DNA of 64,000 bases, taken from contig JAAOOA010000026.1 of assembly GCA_012861695.1 (NCBI GenBank), positions 22,767,080 to 22,831,079 on the forward strand. Reading direction: 5' to 3'. The translations under genes were made by a program, and so were the position numbers. This document shows, one piece after another, positions 22,310-59,556 of the stretch. Under the pieces are notes generated by a model. The model searched no databases, was not told the origin of the DNA, and saw nothing but the letters and a program-made list of their open reading frames with translations. Positions within the stretch are counted from its first letter, which is position 1. Each line of letters begins with the position of its first letter. Source of the DNA: Trematomus loennbergii. Taxonomy: Eukaryota; Chordata; Actinopteri; Perciformes; Nototheniidae.

Positions 22310-22791
22310 GTTGTACCTTTACTCCACTACATGTATTTAATCCCGTTAGTTACTTTACAGATGTGGATGAATGATGTGAAATATAATCAAGTCTTAAATC
22401 AGACTTTAGTTCCACCTGGAGTAAATTCACAAGCTACCCTGCAGTATACAAAGTCATTCAAACTAGCTGCACCTTTACCAGCTTTGAGGACACTTTCATG
22501 ATCAATCATTATAAAACATATCATATATATTATTCTGAAATGGACCAATCTGCACAATGACTACTTTTACTGTCGCTACTTTCACTATATTTTGATGATA
22601 ATACTTTTCTACTTTGACTTGAGGAACATTTTGAATGCAGGACTTTTACTGTAACAGAGTATTCCTACACTCTGGTACTTCTACTTTTACTCAAGTACAA
22701 GATCTGAGTACTTCTACTTCTACTCAAGTACAAGATCTGAGTACTTCTACTTTTACTGAAGTACCAGATCTGAGTACTTCTCCCACCTCTG
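22310..22791 (+). mobile_element. hAT-like MITE family A, copy 2 (5'-truncated)
   Basis: Same interior as 10470-11023 and ends TTCTCCCACCTCTG. It carries about three 33-bp units (CAAGTACAAGATCTGAGTAC type). Confidence 0.65.
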
Positions 22792-23565
22792 GTCATGACC
22801 AGTCTATGGTCATGAGCTATGTTTGACTGTTTGGCCTCAGTAGTGACACCTAGTGGGTCAAATAGGAACTGCAGACTTGCTCATTAGCATTTGTGGATCA
22901 AAACATATCATGTGTGTCTGCTCTATATCCAGGAAAAAGAGCAGTGAGCCAGTGTGACTTAAGTATATTACTCAAGTGTTGAACTTGAGAGCAAATGTAA
23001 AGGTATTTGTTGTTTATTCTTGCGTGGTTAAAACATACACAAACGAACCGTTGCCAGGCAGAAAACCCACTGGGCTTTTCTGATGTTAAAATTGACAGTA
23101 ATAGAGAATACAAGAGACATTAACTAACATCTTATAGCCTTAGTTACATTACAGTGACATATTTAACATTTAAACTCATTTTTTATTACATTTGATGTTA
23201 GTTTTTAATTAAACTAACCAACAGTTTACAGGAGAAAAGCTTCTTTAAGGATCAAGTGGAAAGGTTTTGGTGTTATTTTAAGAGATTTCTCTGCATTGGA
23301 CACTTTTACATGTAATACTGTGACTCGGTTTACTAACTATACCTTTTCAATGCAGTACATGTACACAACAAATGAATAAAACCAGGACCACTTGAGCGGG
23401 TTTTATTTGGGTCATAAAGCACATCAGGGCGTGTGTAAAGGTCTCACAGCCCCGCAGAAGGCAGAGTTAAATAAGTAAATGGCTTTCCATGAAACATGTG
23501 ACATAAAGATTCAGATTTAAGAACAGTTCTTAAGAACAAACAAGGCAACATTTCTCCCCCCCTCT

Positions 23566-36480
<12,915 letters not shown>

Positions 36481-36508
36481 CTCACAGTCTTTGTCTTTGT
36501 TCCACACC

Positions 36509-37144
36509 TAGAGATGGGAGAAGTACTCAGATCTGGTACTTGAGTAAAGGTAGAAGTACTCAGATCTGTTATTTGAGTAAAAGTAGAAGTACTCAGATTT
36601 GGTACTTGAGTAAAAGTAGAAGTACTCAGATCTGTTATTTGAGTAAAAGTAGAAGTACTCAGATCTGGTACTTGAGTAAAAGTAGAAGTACTCAGATCTT
36701 GTACTTGAGTAAAAGTAGAAGTACTCAGATCTTGTACTTGAGTAAAAGTAGAAGTACTCAGATCTTGTCCTTGAGTAAATGTAGAAGTACAGAAGTACTC
36801 AGATCTTGTACTTGAGTAAAAGTAGAAGTACCAGAGTGTAGGAATACTCTGTTACAGTAAAAGTCTTTCATTCAAAATGTTACTCAAGTAAAAGTAGAAA
36901 AGTATTATCATCAAAATATAGTTAAAGTAGCGACAGTAAAAGTAGTCAATGTGCAGATCGGTCCATTTCAGAATAATATATATGTTTTATAATGATTGTA
37001 AAGGTGCAGCTAGTTTGAATGAGTAAAAGTACACCATTTACCTCTGAACTGTAGTGGAGTAGAAGTACAAAATAGCAAAACATTTAAATACTCAAGTAAA
37101 GTACCTCAACTTGAGTAAATGTACTTAGTTTACTTTCCACCACT
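36509..37144 (-). mobile_element. hAT-like MITE family A, copy 5, with a 33-bp minisatellite
   Basis: TAGAGATGGGAGAAGTACTC at the left and GTTTACTTTCCACCACTG at the right. About nine 33-bp units (AGTACTCAGATCTGGTACTT plus GAGTAAAAGTAGA) fill 36520-36835. It stands about 170 bp upstream of the reep5 start codon. Confidence 0.7.
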
Positions 37145-37438
37145 GCATCTATTTTGTTAGCTTAGTCAAAGTTTCCTGACCCAGACATGTCGAGCTGGAC
37201 AGATTCATTTGCATAACTTTGAGATAATTTCACTTTATGCAAATACAGAACCCCTCTAACGCACTGAAAACACCCACGACGGCTTCTCCTGCTCTCCAGA
37301 GGAAATAAACGGAACGAGTTGAGACCACCTCCATCACAGGATCTGCTCAACATGGTCCTTTACTTCCTTTTTCCTGATATTCTGATCACATATTGAATTC
37401 TTCCTCAGCAGATGAGGTTTGTCCAGTTCCTCTAAGAC

Positions 37439-38027
37439 ACATGTGTCAAACTCAAGGCCCGGCGGCCAAATCAGGCCCTTGCTGGATTTAATTTCGGCCC
37501 GCAGGATAATTTCTAATTACTATTAGATCTGGCCCTCGGTATATTGCACGCACACCTTCACTGAATCCTGAGGGTTTCCTCAGCTCAGAGCCTGAGCCCA
37601 AACATTGATGAACTTGCACCCAAGATGAGATGCCAAGTATCTGGCTTGAACTAGCATCACAGAGCAGCACACTGAGTTTACATGGATGTTTCCTTCTGCA
37701 CTTGTTTTCTTGAGACAACAGGGCATGTTTGGTTTGTTCTTTGAGGGAAATAGTTTTTTTGAAGCTGTTGTTGGCCTGTGGGAAAATGTAATCATAACAA
37801 ATGACTCTGGAAAAGCTGCAGATAGAGCCATAAAAAATGAATGCAACTGATTATTTAATGTTTAATGTTTTTTTAGGCAATCATTTAAGCTTTGTTAGTT
37901 CCAGGTTTAATATGTGCAATAAGTTCATTTCAATAGGTTTGCAATAAACATTGAACCAGTCCGGCCCTCCACTAGTACCCATTTTCTTTATTTTGGTCCA
38001 CTGTGTATTTGAGTTTGGCACCCCTAC
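37439..38027. mobile_element. hAT element with 8-bp target duplication
   Basis: Ends ACATGTGTCAAACTCAAGGC and GAGTTTGGCACCCCTAC; perfect TCTAAGAC duplications at 37431-37438 and 38028-38035. The ends match the widespread fish repeat beginning GTGTCAAACTCAAGGCCCG. No transposase. Confidence 0.88.
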
Positions 38028-38149
38028 TCTAAGACGACTGAACAAACCTGGCTTGGGAACCAGACAATAAAGGTGACGATACATTGTCGCTAAAAGAATA
38101 ATAAGATGCACTGAAAGCTATTCATGAGAAGAAAGATGTTTGCTGTACT

Positions 38150-38490
38150 ATATCAAAACCTTCCAAGTCAGAAACAGCAGCTCATCCCTGCACATGGGGG
38201 TCTTCTTACATATTTCCATCGATCATTTGTTATTTTTTCTCACCCTCTTTGTGCCAACTACAACCCTTATGTCCTATTTATCTAATATCATTCAATTTCC
38301 TTGTATATAGACTCTTCTTGCACTATTTCCATTTCTTACTTCACGTATCAAACATTCTCTTGCACTATTTTATCTGTATATGTCCTATATATGTGTTGCA
38401 CTGTTGGAGGAGCCTGTGACCTACGTTTTTCATTGCCATATCTACACTGTAGCTAATGTGCACATGACAATAAAGCCTTGAAACTTGAAA
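38150..38490 (+). mobile_element. Retroelement 3' tail (CAATAAAGCCTTGAAACTTG)
   Basis: The stretch through GTTGGAGGAGCCTGTGACCT and ATGACAATAAAGCCTTGAAA recurs inverted at about 55330-55460. It looks like the 3' end of a LINE or SINE. Confidence 0.55.
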
Positions 38491-39026
38491 CTTCATACGG
38501 CTGCAAGGGTTGGTATACAAGGTGTGTCTCGTTGACCAATTCGCAGCCACATAAGTTGTGTCTAAAGGTGAAGCTTAACGACCATACATGATTACATAGA
38601 GTTTCCAGCTGTGGCAAAAAAAAGCAGCACAGTAGCAGCAGATAGAGGCCGTTTCTCAATGTCGAGTCTACCTGCTGCAGAGCCACTGCAGCAGGTAGCA
38701 GCTACACATTTCAAGTATACTACCTCATCGAGTGGCGCCGAAGGACTGTTTAAATGCATGTTAAATGCCCAGCATTCGGCGCCACTCGATGACGTAGTAT
38801 ACTTGAAATGTGTAGCTGCTACCTGCTGCAGTGGCTCTGCAGCAGGTAGACTCGACATTGAGAAACGGCCTCTATCTGCTGCTACTGTGCTGCTTTTTTT
38901 TGCCACAGCTGGAAACTCTATGTAATCATGTATGGTCGTTAAGCTTCACCTTTAGACACAACTTATGTGGCTGCGAATTGGTCAACGAGACACACCTTGT
39001 ATACCAACCCTTGCAGCCGTATGAAG
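38491..39026. repeat. 536-bp near-perfect palindrome (about 252-bp arms, about 32-base loop)
   Basis: The left arm from 38491 (CTTCATACGGCTGCAAGG) to about 38742 is the reverse complement of about 38775-39026, with at least one mismatch (TACCTCATCG against TACGTCATCG). Identical open frames on both strands result from this symmetry and are not genes. It begins right after a retroelement tail. A foldback/MITE origin is likely; no target duplication could be identified. Confidence 0.92.
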
Positions 39027-39576
39027 GTTACAAAACACACTGACTCAAATATACCACAGAAGACACCTTTAAACAATCAAATCCATAAGATGTATTACTA
39101 GATAAAGACCTCGGCCAAGAGGCAGCAGGAGCAGAAGAGGCCTCTCCCTTCTGCTGCTGCTTTAAAGCACTTCCTTACCATTGTTTCAGAAGTAAAACAC
39201 ACCTGTACATACATGAAAATGTTTTTTAAAGAGACTGTTATGATATAAATGTTACAGGCTGCATTACATGCTTACATTTGCTGTGCTCTCACATTGTGAT
39301 AGAGCCTGTAATGGTCTTTTCAAAAACAAATCCCCTTTCTCTTTTGTTATGAAACAGTATCCTCAATAATATCCAAAATGCAAAATGTGCAGCCATGTCG
39401 CAGCTGATATTTACCTAAAATGTTCCAGATCTTCAACAGCAGCCTGCATGAGGGGGATCTCCTGTTAATTTAAATTCATAACTGTTGAACCACTGAAATA
39501 ATGTTTTTCATAGTAAAACCTCTAATTCCTCAATTGACCCTTAAAACTTCCTCATTCTGGAAATCCCCCCCACCAT

Positions 39577-39688
<112 letters not shown>

Positions 39689-39699
39689 TTACTGTGAAG

Positions 39700-40560
39700 G
39701 CAGGTGGAAGTAAATGTGTTCCTCACATCAATAACAGAGGCTAGCTTGATGCAACTCGAGCGCAGCAATTATAGACAGTGAGAGGAGTATCCCCTGACTC
39801 ATGTCTTACAGGCGATGCATTCTCTTTTACACACACTGTGTTGCTCACTCCTGTATTAAAATCCATCAGGTACTAGGTTATCAGACAACATTATATTCAG
39901 ATGAGGGATTGTCAGATTTACTGAACAACTCACCGCCTGCTTTAAAGGAATATCTCCTGGGAGGCTAAACTAAGGGCACACATAATGTACAGTAAGGCTG
40001 AGGTTCTGCAGCCGCACCCTTCCTCGCTTTGATGACATTGCATAATGCAACGGCTGGCATACAATGCAATCATTGCCAACATCCTGCAGTGAGTAGCAGC
40101 TGCTGTAAGCCATGTGCCACACTGAGAAACACTGAGAAAACACCTTCTTATCACAGTTTGGGTGGCGTGTATTAATGTCAATTTCTTAATCCATGCTGTT
40201 TATTTAGTATGTTTGTGTTTCTTGTGCTTTTGTTTCCTCAATAACTATTACTGATGTATGGTGTATCTTATCTTTTTCTATGTGCAGTGTAACTTGATGA
40301 TGTGTGGGTTTGACTCCATCATATACATTCAGTATCATTTGGGATCTATGAAGGTATATTAGGGACTCATATTTGTCCCAGTCAACAAAAGCTCTTCAGT
40401 CTGTATTTTGGAAGCATCACACTTAAGGATTAGTTATACTAGCTTTGGTAAATAATGGCCTGTTTCCACACAGAAAGCATTTTAAATGTATAAAAGGTAT
40501 CATTGTAAACACACATGTTTAAAAGGTGGCCTTCCTCCCCGGATCAACGAGGGAGCGAGC
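39700..40560. other. Intergenic stretch between palindrome and tshr-like gene
   Basis: No exon, RNA gene or repeat ends recognised. Confidence 0.4.
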
Positions 40561-40565
40561 TGGTG

Positions 40566-40636
40566 TGAATGAAGACAGGGAGCGGTTTAATTATATCATG
40601 GCGGTTGAATCCTAAAGCATAAATAAAACACCCAGA

Positions 40637-40700
<64 letters not shown>

Positions 40701-40756
40701 CACCTGCAGGAGGGAGCAGGACTCTGTATGAGTGCAGCGAACGCTTCATCCTACTG

Positions 40757-40812
<56 letters not shown>

Positions 40813-40972
40813 AATAAAGAGACAGGAACAACTATTCATATTCGGTAAACAAACAACTTCCTGGTTTGTAGTACAGCAGCTAAAGAAAACATTTGTAATA
40901 AAATATGTAAATAGTCAGTGCAACACACACACACACGCACGCACACACACAAACAATACACGCACACACACA

Positions 40973-41035
<63 letters not shown>

Positions 41036-41050
41036 ACACAGCTACAGCTC
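40566..41050 (+). repeat. Dispersed repeat family G, copy 2, with three CA tracts
   Basis: GAAGACAGGGAGCGGTTTAA through TAAATAGTCAGTGCAACACA is nearly identical to 5048-5345. CA tracts lie at about 40636-40703, 40758-40810 and 40921-41040. Confidence 0.7.
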
Positions 41051-41924
41051 CATTAGACGCTGCCACCCTCTTTGTATATTTCTGTGTGGGGGATTCATCC
41101 ATGGAGTCCTTCTCTTGTGAATTCTCAAGTGTAACTGAAGCTGCTAATGAGGCATCAGAGTAAACAAATATGTCCTCTTAAGAAATCCCCCTTTGTGCTT
41201 CCAGTGTGGTCTGAACTGCAGCACAAAGCACAGACCGTTTGGAAAATTGCTATAGGATTACAGTCAGTTGCATGAGGAATACCACAGTACATTTACTGTA
41301 TGAAAAACTACATTCGTTTTTAACCACAAAATAAATAGTGGTATGCTTAAACAGTAGGAGTGGGTTTACCTTTTTTTTAGCACATTTATTCCAGCAAAAT
41401 TACAGCTTTCAAGTTATTGGCATAGAAGTCTTTCATTAACAAGTGCAGGTTTGTTCTGCCTTTACCTGAAGCCTTTAAAAAATGGCTTTAACACATTTGT
41501 AAAGAAACATATCATCCTAATATCGAATTAGCACGTGGAGTGATGAGGTTCTAAAATACCTTATGTTCAATCCGAACAAGAAAATAACATCCACATCAGT
41601 AAAGTGCAGGTAAGGCTATTTTGTGTATGACATGATACAGAACAGAAGTTGTGTGAAGCTTTTTATTTGACATTTAGAACAATACAAAAGTATAAAATAC
41701 CTATAATTTCATACAATTGCATTTCATGGGATCCAAGAATGCGCTGCAAATACTAAACTGTTGCCTTAATACCTGCTGATTAATAATTGGATCATTATTT
41801 TTGGAAAAGCAAACAACCAGCTATATAGTGACACAAGAAAATTAGAAGACTACAAATTCTAAAAAGGCACATGTTACTGTGTGTGTGTTAGGTTCTTTGA
41901 ATTGGTATTAACAAAATAAGCGAA

Positions 41925-53979
<12,055 letters not shown>

Positions 53980-54177
53980 TGTAAGAGAGAGGGGATTCAG
54001 TGATGGAGACTCCGAGGTGGTCACGGAGCACAGTGAGAAGTGAGAAGAGTCCAACTGATTTTAACATTAGCTGCAATATGCACCAACAACCATGAGGGGG
54101 CACACATGAGCAATTAGTAACCCTAACCCTAACACAGCAGCTGTGAGAGTGAAAGCCTTACTTCTCATACAGTAGAC

Positions 54178-55039
54178 CAGGGATGGGCAAATGGCGGCCC
54201 CCACCTCCTCTTTTTGCGGCCCTCAGATTAATTTATAAACAACGTAATTCATTACAAAAATAAATCTGTGACGCGTTTGTGTGTATTGTGTTTGTTTCCC
54301 GGGGAAACACTCACAAGAAACACCGGCTGTTGTTATGCCTGCTGTAACGTTAAGTTACCGCTTGTAATTATGCCTTTACAAGCTTCAAAGTTGTATTTAT
54401 CATCTGAATTTGGTGAAACAAGTTAATATTCTAAAAACCAAGACTTTGTTTATTGCAAATCAGATGAAAACAAACTGTCACGGACCCTGCCGTGTTATCT
54501 ATGATTACTATACGCTTTTCATTCATAATTTCAGCCGGAGGGAGGGGGAGCGGCGCTGAGGAACAGCAGAGTGTGGGTTGACAGGTGTCTGTGTTGACAT
54601 TCCCCTTATTGTGCGTCAGCAGAGACAGGCTACAAGTGTCTTAGGTTCCAGTAAGTTAGACAACTAATGTCTGTGTTAGTGTTCATGACTTCATGTTTAT
54701 GTCATCTTAATGGTTCATCTCAATGCACACACATTTTCCGTGCTTTCCAATAGTTTAAAAATAGTTGTATTCCACTGTTAAATAACCTGTTCAATACAAA
54801 CATGCCACTTGTAAAAATTAAATAACATTTATGTGAACTGATATGTGTTTAGTGAGCTTATTAGAGGATGTTCCCTGAAAGATTGTAAAATGTCAATGAA
54901 GACTTAGTATATTTGTTAATACTTATATACAATACATGGAATTTGTGTGTGTGTGTGTGTTCAAAGTGAATCTGCGGCCCCCTGGTGGCCAGTACATACA
55001 TTATGTGGCCCCCACCACCATCCAAGTTGCCCATCCCTG
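54178..55039. mobile_element. hAT element with 8-bp target duplication
   Basis: CAGGGATGGGCAAATGGCGG and AGTTGCCCATCCCTG ends; perfect CAGTAGAC at 54170-54177 and 55040-55047. It lies about 200 bp upstream of the tshr-like start codon. Part of its interior occurs inverted in 2063-2888. Confidence 0.9.
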
Positions 55040-55329
55040 CAGTAGACCTATAGTTACTGGTATTTTAGTGTAAAGTAAGCAAGTAAAATGTATTTATAAA
55101 GTGCTTTTCCCAGACATAGTCACAAAGTGCTTGACAAAGCATTAAAACATCTACGAATCATAAAAGATTAAATGACCACACAAGCCACGTGTTAAGAAGT
55201 GCTAAAAACACAATACACAATAAAAACATAGAATAAAATTGAATAAAAGTTACCCAATGTAACAGCAGATCATCACGTGTATGAAACCCTTACCCCACAT
55301 GACTATTTAATGGATGAATTCATCCAATC

Positions 55330-55460
55330 CTTCAAGATTCAAGGCTTTATTGTCATTTGCACATTAGTGTAGATATGGCAATGAAAAACTTAGGTCACAG
55401 GCTCCTCCAACAGAGCAACGTGAATATATATAGGACATAAAACAAATCAAACAGATACAA
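55330..55460 (-). mobile_element. Inverted retroelement tail
   Basis: TTCAAGGCTTTATTGTCATT through AGGTCACAGGCTCCTCCAAC is the reverse complement of 38380-38490. Confidence 0.55.
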
Positions 55461-55534
55461 TAGTGCAAGAGAATGTTTTGAGATGTCTTTAACAAGGAAA
55501 TGGAATATGATATATTAGATAAATAATTTGCAGG

Positions 55535-55843
55535 ATGCAAACAGATGAAGGATACTTTACAGATGCTAGATCCGGTCCGACCCCTGAATGTAGCGTCATT
55601 TCAAATTGGCTCCTGCCTCCATCTTCCACCTATCAGGGCATGAATGGTAGACACCGCTGCCAAAAACAAACAATGCTATTGAAGGCTTTAACAACACATA
55701 TACAAAGCCTGACACAGGACACATATGGCCTGGACCCCGTCCTCTACACTAAAGACTGTTCTGGGACGCCAGAATCCACTGTTGAGACATCCGGAGACAT
55801 ATCAAACGAAAGTAATGGAAAAACCCCACAAGTGATTAGTTAA
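55535..55843 (+). CDS. Unassigned open frame, possible terminal exon
   Basis: A 102-residue frame (MQTDEGYFTDARSGPTPECS at its start, GDISNESNGKTPQVIS at its end) with Thr/Ser-rich, non-repetitive composition. A plausible acceptor TAATTTGCAG precedes it at 55534. I do not recognise the protein, no partner exon was found, and the flanks are repeats. It may be chance. Confidence 0.25.
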   Translation: MQTDEGYFTDARSGPTPECSVISNWLLPPSSTYQGMNGRHRCQKQTMLLKALTTHIQSLTQDTYGLDPVLYTKDCSGTPESTVETSGDISNESNGKTPQVIS

Positions 55844-55969
55844 TTAACGTCCTGTGGTTCTGTCCAACCTTTCACTTCACAAAACTACATTCTCCATTCG
55901 TAATAAAAACAAAACATCATATCCAGGAGTTTTTAGTGTCTCTATGTGACATGTCTCCATGCTTTAATG

Positions 55970-56130
55970 TTCAAAAAGCTCTTTATGTGTCTCATACTGC
56001 CTGTGCTGCAACACCTAATTTCACCCTCTGTCTGAAACCAGAGCCCAGTCTGCTCTGATTGGTTAGCTGGCTGGCTCTGCTGTGATTCGTCAACCGCTTA
56101 GAGGTGTCCCGCCCCTTAGCTTATCACCTA
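55970..56130 (-). repeat. Dispersed repeat shared with 17.7-18.1 and 18.77-18.87 kb
   Basis: CACCCTCTGTCTGAAACCAG and TCTGATTGGTTAGCTGGC are the reverse complement of the 18 kb sequences. Confidence 0.55.
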
Positions 56131-56199
56131 CAATGTGTTGGAGTGCTAGCCAATAGAAGTGTGAGTATTACGTAGTGATGTCACTATGTTACGGAAGTA

Positions 56200-57560
56200 A
56201 ACAAAGTGTGTGGGAGAGAAACTCCCTCTGGACACAGGGATTTCAACCTTTGTAGACCATTTACATGCACACATCATTTACAACACAAAAGAAAGGAAAG
56301 GGAAAACCCCAAAAGCATAATAGGGCCTCAAAAAGTAACTATATGCCTTGTTTCAAAATGGGTTGATTTGTATGTGTTATTATTGTGTATGATATATTAC
56401 CTTGAATAGAAATAGGTTAAAAGACAAACATAATTTTCACACAATCTTTTTTTTAAATGTTCTACAATAAATAACATCAGAATATTTCTAACCAGAAATA
56501 CGTTGACACTGCGAGGCAAAACACAGAGCTGATTTAATATTTTTAATAAGAAACAACAGCGCAGAAGGTTTTCATGGTGTATTTACATCGTTCGAAGACA
56601 GTCCTAAACCTAAAAGCAATGCGTTGAGTTATGTAAAGCATACACGTGACAAAAAATGCAAATAAGTTAATTTCATTTCATATTGATGACCATGTGACGG
56701 ATGGCTTCATATTTTAAATACAAATGCATAAACTTAAACAAGTAATTAACGCTTTCAATGAGCATTAATCAATAAATAAATAATAAACAATCTTAATGCA
56801 AAATAAAAACACAGGAGCATGGCATTAAAACACTTAGCAGCACGTCTGTCATCATACGTTCTCATATGCTACTGACTGCCGATCTACATGAATACAGTTT
56901 AACAAACCATGGTTACAGAGCCTGATAATTGTACGTTTTTTGTGTAAATCTTTAGCAGATTCTTATAAACTATGTTCTTGTTAGCAGGCATTGTGTTGTT
57001 AATAATGTCGTATATGATAAGGACACCATTGCACATTTGAACACAAGCTTGGGGTTCAAAATATAATTAAATATAAGTTGAATTTAGGAAAACAAATGCC
57101 TATCATAACAGAGACAATTAAAGCAGTAAACCATGATTTGTATATTTAGCAGTCTCCCAAATGCATTACTCAGAAACACATGGATGTCTTCAGGCTATAT
57201 CCTGTCTTCCATTCAGTGCACACTTTGCAGATATTGTTGCATTTAAAGATGCAATCGGTAATATCCTACTGGTGATGAAAGGCACACGTATCTGGAGTTG
57301 TCTCTTTAAGAAATATAGCATGGCTGGCCTTATTTCCAGTAGTTTTTTTTTTTGAAGGCACCATCTGATCTGAGACGCTCTGTGAAGATATGGGGACCAG
57401 CCAGCATGGAGATACTATCAAGCGTTTGGCGAAATGTAGGATGCACAAATGACCATGGCTCATACTCTGGATTAAAGTCAGGGTATAGAGTGGTGCAGAA
57501 ACAAGTCCTGACACCCAGAGAATACATTTAAGTCACGGTTTTTCGAAAATGTTTGTGGTA
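56200..57560. other. Intergenic, AT-rich, no recognised content
   Basis: No exon, repeat termini or RNA gene identified. Confidence 0.4.
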
Positions 57561-57569
57561 TTGTGACTG

Positions 57570-58150
57570 AAATAAGATCTGTGGTAAAAGGAGATGTTCA
57601 CATTTTGTTCTACGACATCCAATATGCCAGTAAATACTGCACTCCTTAAATGTCCAAAGTTTTGATTTCTCACAAAAATTGGCTAAAAGAGACTACTAAA
57701 CATGCCAAACGTTAGCCGCCTTAGCTTAGAGATGGTAGTGCGCCACCATGTTGTCGTTCGGTATTAGCCTAGCATTAGCTTTTTAGTTAGCATTTACACT
57801 TCGAAAACATCCCGACGACATTAGCCTAGCATTAGCTTTTTAGTTAGCATTTACACTTCGAAAACATCCCGACGACATTAGCCTAGCATTAGCTTTTTAG
57901 TTAGCATTTACACTTCGAAAAAATCCCAAAGTGGGGTTAATATGTGGAGATTATCCTGCTGAACAAAACGTGTGTTTGCCACAGAGCTTATTTTTCTGCA
58001 ATATACCAAAATCCAATGGAAAAATCCCAATGCATTGTGGAGGAAGCCCTATATGTGATGCTAACTTCCAGGTCATCACTGCACCACTGTATTTATTTGG
58101 TGTGGAAATAACCATTATTTCTGTGTTTTTGTATCTTTTACTCGACCAGT
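57570..58150 (+). repeat. Dispersed repeat family F, copy 3, with three 57-bp tandem units
   Basis: ATTAGCCTAGCATTAGCTTT begins three consecutive 57-bp units (about 57763-57930). Flanking sequence matches 31560-31950. Confidence 0.65.
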
Positions 58151-58749
58151 GCTGTACCCCTTTAACATATAAATAGTAAACTTGAAATGCGCAGATCAAA
58201 CCCTAATATAACATTCAACAAAAAAGTAAAATCTACCGGGTTATGTTAGGAATATAAGTGACAGTATTAGTAACACTACAGAACCAGACTTTAGTGATTG
58301 CACCTTTTTCTAACAGTTGTAAATAATCAGCAGGAAATAAAACCCATCTTTTCAATCTCTCATCAAATGCAGGTAATGAGCTGATTAATCATTCATTCAT
58401 TCATTAACATCAGTTCAGGTGTTGGAGTTCAGTATCAGGTCAAAGGGAAGCCATCATTATTCCATCACAGCATTTAAGGAAGTAACATGCACCTCGTAGA
58501 AAACGTCAAATCAAAAAAATCTGTGGTGTCAGTCCATCTGCAGCACGTTAAAAGCAGCCAGCGATTTTACTCTTGATTGATAACTGGAGATTAAGATGAT
58601 GAATATATATGGCCCAGTATGCAATGCTGCAGTTCCCTTTAAGCATACTAAACAGAAAGGCACCATTGATATTTTTTCTGCACTGAAATATACTGTCAAC
58701 TGTTGCTACATACTAGTGTATGGCACATCACCTACGAGAAATGTGTACG

Positions 58750-59028
58750 TTTTTTTTTTGTTATAAAACTCTTTATTTACTACATCACTAAAATAAAAGT
58801 TTCATTTATCTTTAAAAGTCTTTACACAGCAAATAATGTATAGAAAATAAAGGTTTAATAGTGACTTTTTCCTTTTTTTTTTACCCTCAACAGCATTTCT
58901 TTTAACCTTGTACAGCAACTGGATCTGGTTTGACGGTGAAACTGGACGGCTTTTCTAGCAGGTCATCATTTGGTAATGCTGGGTTAGTCCTGCTGCTGTC
59001 CATCGCCCTGAGCAACAGGGCCGTAGTG
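58750..59028 (-). other. Probable 3' UTR of the neuregulin-like gene
   Basis: Follows the stop at 59031-59029 on the minus strand. Minus-strand AATAAA candidates lie near 58775 and 58795. Confidence 0.4.
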
Positions 59029-59500
59029 CTATTGGTGGTGAAGAAGGGTGTGTTCCTCCTCTGAATCGATCACTAGCATGCTGTCCCCACTGGACTCCAC
59101 ATTACGCAGCACATGGCCATCAGCCGCTCTTTTGGTGCCACAGCTGTCGTTGTTGTTGTTTGTTTTGTCCTCAGGTGACGCTGAGAAAAAATGGCCGACA
59201 GCTGTGGCGTCATGCTCTCCTATGACTTGGTAGTAACCGTTCTCCATAGTGAGCAGAGGACTCGGTGGTAAGCTGTGTGCCTCGTGGCCGTGGTTGTAAT
59301 GCGCAGAGTTCCTCTTCTGTTCATCTCGGCTCATGGACTGACGTTTGTTGGATAACAGCAGGGGGCGCTCCTCCTCACCTGAGGGGCTTAGAGCCACCGA
59401 GGGGACGGAGATGGCGAGGCTGGAGAGAGGGGCTGACATCTCCGACGGGGGAGACCCTGGAGTCGCAGGAGAGGAGCGACACCCCGGAGACATCTGGGTT
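59029..59500 (-). CDS. nrg1: Neuregulin-1-like, last coding exon (cytoplasmic tail)
   Basis: After acceptor TATCTGACAG (minus strand, AG 59502-59501) the exon encodes about 157 residues to a TAG at 59031-59029. Recognisable blocks are PPSEMSAPLSSLAISVPSVA followed by EEERPLLL, and HEAHSLPPSPL. They correspond to the neuregulin-1 tail PPSEMSPPVSSMTVSMPSMA, EEERPLLL and NSLPASPL. Beyond that the sequence diverges (TKRAADGHVLRNVESS) and it is shorter than the human NRG1 tail. Transmembrane neuregulins are ligands of ErbB receptors; this part is the intracellular domain. The EGF-like and membrane exons would lie upstream on the minus strand, beyond 60 kb, and were not found in the window. NRG2 is less similar by memory. 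A family C transposon begins about 55 bp from the acceptor. Confidence 0.75.
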
Positions 59501-59556
59501 CTGTCAGATACAAACCTACAACAGAGCACAATCACAGCAGAAACATGTTTACTTAA

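Noticed and set aside
38592..38925. Two identical open frames on opposite strands
   Set aside because: Produced by the palindrome symmetry; no homology or start context.
54117..54134. Possible interstitial telomeric repeat (CCCTAACCCTAAC)
   Set aside because: Only two units; too short to be more than chance.
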